From Chrysochromulina parva (Eukaryota > Haptophyta > Prymnesiales > Chrysochromulinaceae): 11,228 nucleotides of DNA. The notes under the pieces were generated by a model. The model did not search any database and had not been told where the DNA came from. It was given only the letters and a program-made list of their open reading frames with translations. The stretch is from positions 1 through 11,228 of the forward strand of contig PJAB01001964.1 of NCBI GenBank assembly GCA_002887195.1, given 5' to 3'. This document shows, piece after piece, positions 1-7,543 of the stretch (position 1 is the stretch's first letter; the number at the start of each line of letters is the position of its first letter). The position numbers and the translations under genes are program-made.

Positions 1-269
1 GTGTTGTTGGTGGGTTTCGATGGTTGTGAGGTTCGTCTGTGCGGTCCGTGTGCCTTCGTGCGTCCGCGTGTCCCGTGTGTGTCCTGTGTGTCCCGGCTCC
101 CCCCGGTGTCTTTGAACCGGACGCTGATAAAACGAAGAGGCCTTGAAGAGTAAATGAACCCCAAAATGTAACCACCAAAAAGCCGCATCAGCCATCTTGA
201 TTAACAAGCAAGAAACTGGGCGCTTTTGGCGACATGCGCTGATTCGTTGATGGAGATTCGCAAGAAATC
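1..269. other. Upstream flank, no gene recognised
   Basis: The first 115 bases are G/T-rich with many GTGTG and TCCGTGTG words; the remainder is more A-rich. I see no convincing coding frame, RNA gene or intron-family motif. It probably holds the promoter and 5' leader of the HEAT-repeat gene that starts at 270. An in-frame TGA at 240-242 closes that frame just upstream, so no coding extension is possible without splicing. Confidence 0.4.
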
Positions 270-333
270 ATGCAAAATGCAGTCGCGATGCAGACTCGAC
301 GAAACTTCAATTATGCAGTCCTGCTGCATCTAA
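250..333 (+). promoter_or_regulatory. Overlapping upstream ORF (27 codons) before the HEAT gene
   Basis: An ATG at 250 opens a 27-codon frame ending in TAA at 331-333. It overlaps the start of the main frame at 270 in another phase. Its context is weak (T at -3, G at +4), while the ATG at 270 has A at -3. If it lies in the mature leader it could reduce initiation at 270 and favour the later in-frame ATG at 354. Whether it is transcribed is unknown. Confidence 0.25.
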
Positions 334-1523
334 AAAATGGTCGGGAGTCTCCGATGTTGCCGGTCGGCCTGACGCACAATGACATCACGGCCATGCTGAT
401 CGACTCCGTCGACTCGATCGAGGCACTCGTCGCGTACATTGGGGAGGATGAGCGGCGCGTGCGGCGTGCGGCCATCTCTTTGCTGGCCAACTGTGCTGCC
501 CTCAGCAAGACGCCACTCTCTGCGCAATCGGCTGGAGCGTGTTTGGACCTCTTAACGCACACGGACTGGGGCGTGCGATGCTGCGCGCTCGAGGCGTTGG
601 CACTGCATCCCGCCTCAGCTCTCACGCCTCACGACCGCAGGTTCGTCTCACTCCTCGACCACAAAGATTGGGGCGTGAGGCACATCGGAGTTGAGGCGAT
701 CGAGCTGCTCGAGGTGGAAAGCGGGCTGCTGCCCATCTGCTACGACCTGCTGATACGGCTGCCCTCGCTCAGCTGGGAGCTGCGCCGTCGCCTCTGCGCG
801 CGCCTCTGCCAGTTGCCGGAAGGCGCTCTGAGCGCCGTGAACGCTGAAGCGGTCTCAGCACTGCCTGACGGCATGGAGACCATCCTCGCTCAACAGCTCA
901 CGAGACCGGTGTCCCCGTTGTCCCCGCTGCCCCCCCCGCCGCCACCGGCCTCGTCCCTCATCGCCTGGTTCTGCAACCTCAGTGGCGCGCGCGTGAGTGA
1001 CACAGGCACGAGCGACGGAGTGCCCTCCGATGCGAAGCATCGGAGGTCTAGTAGCGACGGCAGCGGAGGTCGTTACGCCACGCATTCGTCCGCCAGTGAG
1101 TCTAGGAGCGACGGCAGCGCTGCTAGCACGGCTGCTAGCACGGCGGCTCGCACGGCGGCTGCTAGCAGCCTCGGAGGCAAGCTCGTCACGGCTGAGACGG
1201 TCGAGGCGAGTGTCAACGCCTCCACCCGCCCATCCCCCGTGATCAGCAGGAGGGCTGTGGGGAATGGTGGCGTGGCTTCCAGCGGCCCCACATTACGCCA
1301 CTCGGAGCCCAACCTCGTGAGCGTCCTAATGGGCGAGTCCCAGCCGACGATGCGCCGCGCGGGCTCCGCGGGCTCGTTTCGAGAGCCGAATGGTGCTCAA
1401 CACGGCGCGTACCTCGAGTCACCTCCCATCCAAATCCCCCCGAGGCTGGCGGTGCCGAACGGCGATGGCGCGCATGGCTCACGGGGGCTCACGGCTCACC
1501 AGCTTGGGGGCTCCTGGTCATGA
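270..1523 (+). CDS. HEAT-repeat protein with low-complexity C-terminal tail
   Basis: A 417-residue uninterrupted frame. Residues about 50-185 form at least four HEAT-like helical pairs. Two carry the near-identical signature DWGVR (residues 99-103 and 133-137) followed by a small/hydrophobic helix, and the preceding repeat has ERRVRRAAISLLAN (61-74). HEAT repeats are protein-interaction solenoids, so a scaffold role is likely, but I do not recognise the family or partner. After a proline run (220-226) the rest is Ser/Ala/Gly-rich and probably disordered, with the internal repeat SSSDGS/SRSDGS. The start at 270 has A at -3; residue 29 (354) is an alternative start that keeps all repeats. GTGAGT words near 992 and 1095 resemble donors, so part of the tail could be intronic, but the frame stays open and nothing requires splicing. 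No membrane segment or signal peptide is seen. Confidence 0.65.
   Translation: MQNAVAMQTRRNFNYAVLLHLKNGRESPMLPVGLTHNDITAMLIDSVDSIEALVAYIGEDERRVRRAAISLLANCAALSKTPLSAQSAGACLDLLTHTDWGVRCCALEALALHPASALTPHDRRFVSLLDHKDWGVRHIGVEAIELLEVESGLLPICYDLLIRLPSLSWELRRRLCARLCQLPEGALSAVNAEAVSALPDGMETILAQQLTRPVSPLSPLPPPPPPASSLIAWFCNLSGARVSDTGTSDGVPSDAKHRRSSSDGSGGRYATHSSASESRSDGSAASTAASTAARTAAASSLGGKLVTAETVEASVNASTRPSPVISRRAVGNGGVASSGPTLRHSEPNLVSVLMGESQPTMRRAGSAGSFREPNGAQHGAYLESPPIQIPPRLAVPNGDGAHGSRGLTAHQLGGSWS
1024..1046. repeat. Perfect 10-bp inverted repeat (hairpin) inside the HEAT gene
   Basis: CCTCCGATGC and its exact reverse complement GCATCGGAGG are separated by GAA. It lies in the low-complexity tail, next to a 19-bp direct repeat (1047-1065 and 1101-1119, one mismatch, offset 54, a multiple of three). 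It may reflect template-switch growth of the tail; no function is evident. Confidence 0.6.
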
Positions 1524-2244
1524 ACCCCGGCACAAGGGGGAGGTCTGGCGCTGAGCGGCGCAGACCGTTCAACAAAGATATCGTTCGAACGACGAACCGT
1601 CAACTACAACATGGTAGATGATTCGATTATATTGCGACGGACCACCCGTTGGCGACGTGCCGCGTGCTCTCCCCTAAATGTGAATGCCGCCGGGGAGCAC
1701 CCGCCCGCGTCTTCGAGTTCGACCCCGCGCCGCGCCGCGGCTCGTGTCGACCGCATCGGAGAACTCGTGTATGTAATATCAGGAGCGCGACGGTATCTAT
1801 CACACGACAGTTTGAACGACAGTTCGCCGAGTCGATTTCAGTTATCGTTCATGATCATGTATAGTAACTCAAAATTCGTAAGCGTTCTCCGTTACACCGG
1901 GCGGGTTCGGCGCGCAGCTCGACGAGGCGGGCGGGCCCACTCAACATCAGCTAGCGCGATGCGCATCCGCGCGCACATGCGCAGGACACAACTCTATCAC
2001 AAGGACGTGCAGTTCAAAAGACCCGTGGCCGTCCACTGGGGGGGGGCAAGTGTCCCGCGGACTGTCTTCCGACTTCTCTCTTACTCGCGCGAAATCACTC
2101 GCATGCAACCATGCACGCAACCCCCCACACCCGCGGCGGGCGAAGCGCCGAGTCGCGAGAGAGTGGATGCGGAGGGCCACCAGGCTGGCGGATGGGAGAG
2201 CGAGGCGGCGGCATCGGCGGCGGCGGCGGCGGCGTGGCGGCGGC

Positions 2245-2285
<41 letters not shown>

Positions 2286-2303
2286 CGGCGGTGGCGGCGG
2301 CAG
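1524..2303. other. Intergenic region, convergent 3' ends
   Basis: This lies between the end of the HEAT gene (+) and the end of CSN8 (-). The part from 1565 to 1880 is richer in A/T than the rest and contains short palindromes, including CGTTCGAACG near 1583 and CATGATCATG near 1850, and a short tandem ACGACAGTT near 1804-1824. A run of nine G sits near 2038-2046. Long open frames cross the region on both strands, but they have arginine/alanine-rich random composition and overlap CSN8 antisense, so I call no gene. The CGG-type repeat at its right end is listed separately. Confidence 0.5.
2205..2301. repeat. CGG/GGT-type trinucleotide repeat beside the CSN8 stop
   Basis: About 97 bases are built almost entirely of GGC triplets with periodic GGT. 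On the CSN8 strand this is a CCG/CCA repeat starting two bases beyond the TAG stop, so it would sit at the start of the 3' UTR. In the CSN8 frame the codons after the stop read Leu then a run of Pro. Confidence 0.8.
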
Positions 2304-2924
2304 CTACTTAAACTCACGCTCGACGTGGGCAACGTAGTCGGTGAGCCTCGACAGCGTCTCGGCGAGCGCGGGCTTCGTCTGGGGCGCCTCGACCTTGAAC
2401 GGCACGAGAGCGCCGCTCTCGGCGTCGGTTGTCCAGGAGGCGGCGTTCGCCATCTGCTGGATTGTGTCGACGGGCACGCCGAGGGTGGCGCTGAGCGAGG
2501 CGGCGGAGACGAGCGAGTAGCAGCGCACGGAGTCGTCAAAGCAGCGGTGCAGGTGCTCGCGCTGCAGCCGTTCCATTAGCATCCCCACGAGGGGCGGCGA
2601 CCACGAGAAGGCCGTGATCGCTGCCTGAGTGAGCGCGTGGTCCTTCGCCCACATGGCCTTGCCGACGGCCCAGATGGCACACAGCTCGGGCTCGCGATGG
2701 CGCAGCCCGGGTTCGATACGCTTCCATAAGAAGCGCGCGTTGTCCAGCTGGTTGCACAGCAGGTACGCCGCGAGGTGCACCTTGAAGACGGCGAGCGACT
2801 GCTCGACCGTGAGGCCCGCGTGCTTCAGGTCGAGCTCAAAGTCCTCGCAATACGTGACGAGCGCGTCAACAGTCTCGCCACCGGCCAGCCCCACCATAGC
2901 ACCCTCGTACGAGGTCCCCGCCAT
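2304..2924 (-). CDS. CSN8: COP9 signalosome subunit 8 (CSN8)
   Basis: A 206-residue protein, close to the usual length of about 200. CSN8 is the small PCI-domain subunit of the COP9 signalosome, the complex that removes NEDD8 from cullins and so tunes ubiquitin ligases. Family signatures visible here are: a TPR-like helical stretch with YLLCNQLDNARFLWKRI (54-70); ELCAIWAVGKAMWAKD (80-95), matching the conserved NARxLWKRI...IWxVGxxxW pattern; a PCI-like winged-helix part (about 125-180) with SLSATLGVPVDTI; and a C-terminal helix with LSRLTDYVAHVE (191-202). The frame stays open to about 3056 through a GTG, but the ATG at 2924 has G at -3 and +4 and gives the family length, so I use it. There is no intron. 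It is divergent from the gene at 3115. Identification is by remembered family pattern, not alignment. Confidence 0.92.
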   Translation of the reverse strand: MAGTSYEGAMVGLAGGETVDALVTYCEDFELDLKHAGLTVEQSLAVFKVHLAAYLLCNQLDNARFLWKRIEPGLRHREPELCAIWAVGKAMWAKDHALTQAAITAFSWSPPLVGMLMERLQREHLHRCFDDSVRCYSLVSAASLSATLGVPVDTIQQMANAASWTTDAESGALVPFKVEAPQTKPALAETLSRLTDYVAHVEREFK

Positions 2925-3114
2925 CGCTTGATGGCGCGCGCGCGCGGCGGCTTCGCACGAAGAAGTTCCGAAGCGAAGTCGACGACGGCCTGTGTCGTGA
3001 AGTTTAAGTGCGCGATGTCGATAACGCGAGGTACCCCTCGAATGCCCGAAAGCCACTCAACAGCCTCACCTCTCACACTCACAGGCGCCTGATGAGATTG
3101 CACCTCGGGTGCCG
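2925..3114. promoter_or_regulatory. Probable shared promoter between divergent CSN8 and 3115 genes
   Basis: The two start codons face away from each other across 190 bases, so both 5' leaders and promoters must fit here unless one gene has an upstream exon. I see no clear TATA box. The stretch is mixed GC-rich and A-rich with no repeat of note. Confidence 0.4.
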
Positions 3115-3951
3115 ATGGCAAAAATCATGTGGCGTCTCGTTCTTCTCTCCCTCGCGGCGCTCGCGCGCGCGCAGCAGTATGCCGGCGGCGCCGGCGCCTA
3201 CGAGGCGGAGCTGCAGCGCCGCCAGATGGAGTACCTGCAGCAGCAGCGGCTGCGCCAGGCGCAGCAGCAGCAGCAGGCGCAGACTGACGCCTATACCAGC
3301 ACGTACTACCAGCAGCAGGCGCAGGCGGAGGCGCTGGCGCGGGCGCAGAAGGCGCAGGCGGCGGCGGATCGCCAGCGCCAGCAGCTACAGCAGCAGCTCC
3401 AATTCGAGCAGGCGATGCGCGCCGCGCAGCAGCAGGCGGCCGCTGCCGGCGCAGGGGGCAGCAGCGGCAGCTCGGCCTCGATGGGCTCGATGGGCAAGAA
3501 GCCGGCGCTGAGCAAGAAGGAGCAGAAGAAGCAAGAGGAGCTGCAGAAGCAGAAGGAAAAGGCGATGCTCGCCGCGCAGAAGAAGCAGCAGGAGGCGCAG
3601 AAGAAGGCGCAGGCCACGCGCCAGAAAGCCTACACGCAGGCGCAGCGCACGGCGAGCAAGCGCGGCGCGCAGACGATGGCCAAGCAGCGCGGCGGCGGCG
3701 GCAACGCGCTCGGGGCCGTCTTCTCATTGAAGGGCGCGCTTGTCCTCGGCTCCGTCGGCTACCTGTGGGTCGCGCAGCGCCCACTCCTCCTGGCCGTCTT
3801 TTCTAAGCTGTTCCAATACCCGATGCTCCTTCTGACGTCCGTCGTGCGCTCCGTGTGGAGCGTGCTACTCAAGCCCATCCTGCGCAAGCTCGTGCTGCTC
3901 AAGGCGGGAAGCAAATCGGCCGGAGGCGAGCTGCCCGGGGGCGCCTACTGA
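3115..3951 (+). CDS. Secretory-pathway Gln/Ala-rich coiled-coil membrane protein, family unknown
   Basis: A 278-residue intronless frame. Residues 1-19 look like a signal peptide: Lys at 3, a hydrophobic core RLVLLSLAALA, then a small-residue cleavage motif ARA before QQ. Residues 30-110 are very rich in Gln, Ala and Arg with YLQQQ and STYYQQQ stretches and likely form a coiled coil. A Gly/Ser linker (111-127) follows, then a Lys/Glu/Gln helix (134-170) and a basic segment (178-192). Residues about 203-260 are hydrophobic, probably one or two membrane helices broken by QRP (221-223), and the tail is short and Gly-rich. The pattern suggests an ER or endomembrane protein with a long luminal or stalk coiled coil. 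I recognise no family and assign no function. The ATG at 3115 was chosen because the only upstream in-frame start is GTG at 3109. CAG-rich codons give the Gln runs. Confidence 0.72.
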   Translation: MAKIMWRLVLLSLAALARAQQYAGGAGAYEAELQRRQMEYLQQQRLRQAQQQQQAQTDAYTSTYYQQQAQAEALARAQKAQAAADRQRQQLQQQLQFEQAMRAAQQQAAAAGAGGSSGSSASMGSMGKKPALSKKEQKKQEELQKQKEKAMLAAQKKQQEAQKKAQATRQKAYTQAQRTASKRGAQTMAKQRGGGGNALGAVFSLKGALVLGSVGYLWVAQRPLLLAVFSKLFQYPMLLLTSVVRSVWSVLLKPILRKLVLLKAGSKSAGGELPGGAY

Positions 3952-4116
3952 GGGAGGCACGCCCAGCCTGACCCTGTGTGTGTGGACCGGTCTGGTATGG
4001 TCTGGACGTCTAGGTCCTCTCTAGCACATGTACGTTACCAAATTATCAGACTCTCTGTCTAAAGAGTGACCGCGACAAAAGCGCCGTTACGGCGCCACGA
4101 AGTTCCACCATCTTCA

Positions 4117-5625
<1,509 letters not shown>

Positions 5626-5971
5626 TACGTCTCCTCCCAATGGCGTGATAATAGAGCGGTTTCAGATCGGTTTTCACATTTTTCGTTATTCTCGTCCCCG
5701 GCCCCCCGCCGCCCGCGGCCAACGTAGAAGTACTTGCTCCGGCGCTGTTTTGAGAGCCGACGAGGCTGATCCCTCCCTCTCGTCCCTTTGTACGTATCCC
5801 TTCGGTAACTGAACGGGGTGGAGTGAGTGGCGCTCTCGAGCTGCTGCAGACAGGGAGGCCGCCCTGACCATGAGCAAGCCCCGATTTACGCTGGATTGTG
5901 AAACAAACAATGCCATTGTGCACTCTCGGAGACGTTTGCGACACCTCCTTCCGCTCAACCTTTGACTCGCT

Positions 5972-6148
5972 TCAACGTCGCGTCGTGCCGGGCGCCCTTG
6001 AAGAGGATCCACGAGCTCCCCGTCTTGCACTCAACGTCGCGTCGTGCCGGGCGCCCTTGAAGAGGATCCACGAGCTCCCCGTCTTGCACTCAACGTCGCG
6101 TCGTGCCGGGCGCCCTTGAAGAGGATCCACGAGCTCCCCGTCTTGCAC
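5972..6148. repeat. 59-bp tandem repeat x3 at the methyltransferase 3' end
   Basis: Three apparently identical 59-bp units occupy 5972-6030, 6031-6089 and 6090-6148. On the minus strand the gene-proximal unit encodes the conserved end KTGSSWILFKGARHDATL. Because 59 is not a multiple of three, the second unit is read in another frame and gives an Arg/Ser-rich tail ending at TGA (6033-6031). Confidence 0.95.
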
Positions 6149-7330
6149 ACGACGAGATCTGGCGCGCCGAGCGCGTCCTGCGCCTCGCAGCCGAGCCCGT
6201 GCAGAGCGCAAGCGCGGATGAAGTGGCTCCTGAACGGCTGCGTCTCGGAGCGGCCTCGGGTCACCCCGGCACTCTTCGCGAAGGCGACGACATCGTGCCG
6301 TACCGGTGGCCAATCCCAATCGTCGCCGAACAAGAGGCCACCGGGCTCGAGCACCTGATGAGACACGCAATCGGAGGCAATCAGAGGCAATCAGAGGCAA
6401 TCAGAGGCCATTAGAGGCAATCAGAGGCCGCCGGGCTCGAGCACCTGATGAGACACGCAATCAAGCGTACGTTGAGACGTGCAGCCCGAGCTCGAGGAGC
6501 GCCTCGCAATCAGAGGCAATCAGAGGCCATCCGAGATCTTCAGTCCCAAACGGACCGAGAAAGCGAGCTCGAGCTCGAGGAGCGTCTCGCCGGCTTCGTG
6601 CGCTGAGTCAAGGTAGATCACTTCCGGCAGCGTTTCGAGGCCATGCCTGCGCAGCTCGAGTAGCAGCCGCAGCCCACTCATGCCCGGGATTGTGATCGGG
6701 ACAACCCAGGGATACGCGCCGGACCTGTGGGGACGCCGCGCTGTGGTGAGCACTTGCATGCAAGAGAACCCAGGGATACGCGCCGGACCATTTGATATTG
6801 GCCATGTAGCGGTCACGTATGGTGGGCCTGCCCGCCGTATCGAGCCCGAGGAAGTTGTAGCCGAACGGCGGGTGCGAGCCGCCGTGGATCAGGCGCTGGA
6901 AGCCCCACATGGCCTTGTCGCCGACGAACGGATCGACCGAAACGACCGTGAGGTTTGGCACGCATAAGTGGGCTGCGACGGCGACCGTCGTGATGACGCT
7001 GTTCCCGACAAAGGATCCTATCTCTAGCCAGAACCGTGGTGGGGAAGGCAGGACGTCGAACACCGACTTGACAAAGCTCGCGCGCAGATTACTGTGAGGA
7101 TACCTGTGATCCACGCGGTCCAGAAGGGCTGCATCGAATGGATCGGTTCCGCGAAAGAGCGCCTTGCGCAGCTGCTGTCGCACCGGAGCCTCGCTGCTGT
7201 TGCTCTCGCTGCACGAGGGCCCGGCCGCCACGCGAAGGGGGCGGCCTCGCTTATTTGTGGTTGGCGTCTGCTGAGGGAGACGCCATTCGTCGGACGCGAC
7301 CGCCGGCTCACTCCCCTCGCGGCTCCCCAT
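6031..7330 (-). CDS. SAM-dependent methyltransferase, Methyltransf_24-like, three exons
   Basis: Exons 7330-6789, 6724-6556 and 6354-6031 give 344 residues. The Rossmann core shows motif I as FWLEIGSFVGNSV (100-112), an acidic strand-2 end in VVSVDPFVGD (129-138), YLDSAHEAGETLLELELA (218-235), and after the second intron VLEPGGLLFGDDWDWPPVRH (238-257). The DSAHE...LEPGG...GDD pattern is typical of class I enzymes of the Methyltransf_24 type, which use S-adenosylmethionine; the substrate is unknown. Both junctions are fixed by this conservation (IKW|SGAYPWVVP and ELAFS|VLEPGG). The N-terminal 60 residues are low-complexity. The start is uncertain: the frame stays open to 7423 without another ATG, and CTGCAG near 7411 could be the acceptor of an upstream exon; an out-of-frame ATG lies at 7392. 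The C-terminus was altered by the 59-bp repeats. The gene is divergent from SCC3. Confidence 0.85.
6355..6555 (-). other. Intron 2 of methyltransferase, family B with nested duplications
   Basis: Phase-0 intron of 201 nt on the minus strand, donor GTCCGT, acceptor CATCAG. The acceptor plus head of exon 3 (plus-strand 6335-6372) is repeated inside at 6425-6462 (one mismatch in 38). The tail of exon 2 (6571-6590) is repeated inside at 6488-6507 (19 of 20). Between lie CTGATTGC words of family B. Use of the inner acceptor (6445) would give VLEPGGL and then TGA. Confidence 0.85.
6725..6788 (-). mobile_element. Intron 1 of methyltransferase, family A introner-like insertion
   Basis: Phase-2 intron of 64 nt on the minus strand. 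Its first 25 bases (6788-6764) copy the first 25 bases of exon 2 (6724-6700) with one mismatch, so the duplicated exon supplies the donor GTCCGG. The remaining 39 bases are the family A core with the palindrome CTTGCATGCAAG, then GTGCTCACCAC, then GTCCCCACAG. This is the most compact example in the window. Confidence 0.75.
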
Positions 7331-7543
7331 CGCGATCCGCGTCCCGTCGAACTGTGAAGGCTTACGAAAGTTCTCAATCTCCCAGAGGCCATAGCTCACA
7401 CAGAGTCCCTGCAGAAAGACAGTCTAGAGTTTACACTTTTGCGCCTGTGAAGTGGCTGTGAACTTTCGTGACCGGGGCTTTCGGCGCGCTCGGCGGCAAA
7501 GTGCCCGGGCGTGTCCTGTGGGCCATCGCGTTCGTGCGTCCTG
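7331..7543. promoter_or_regulatory. Probable shared promoter between divergent methyltransferase and SCC3 genes
   Basis: The two assigned ATGs are 213 bases apart and point away from each other. The stretch includes TCTAGAGTTTACACTTTT near 7422-7440, the most A/T-rich part, but no clear TATA box. If the methyltransferase has an upstream exon ending near 7412, part of this is transcribed. Confidence 0.35.

Noticed and set aside
1611..2579. A 322-codon open frame on the plus strand
   Set aside because: Composition is erratic, it includes a poly-Arg stretch from the GGC repeat, and its last third is antisense to CSN8. No domain is recognisable.
4066..4116. N-terminal extension of the transporter from an upstream GTG
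   Set aside because: GTG is an unlikely nuclear start here, and the first in-frame ATG at 4117 leaves the family core intact. The same reasoning removed GTG starts at 3056 (minus), 3109, 7399 (minus) and 7511.
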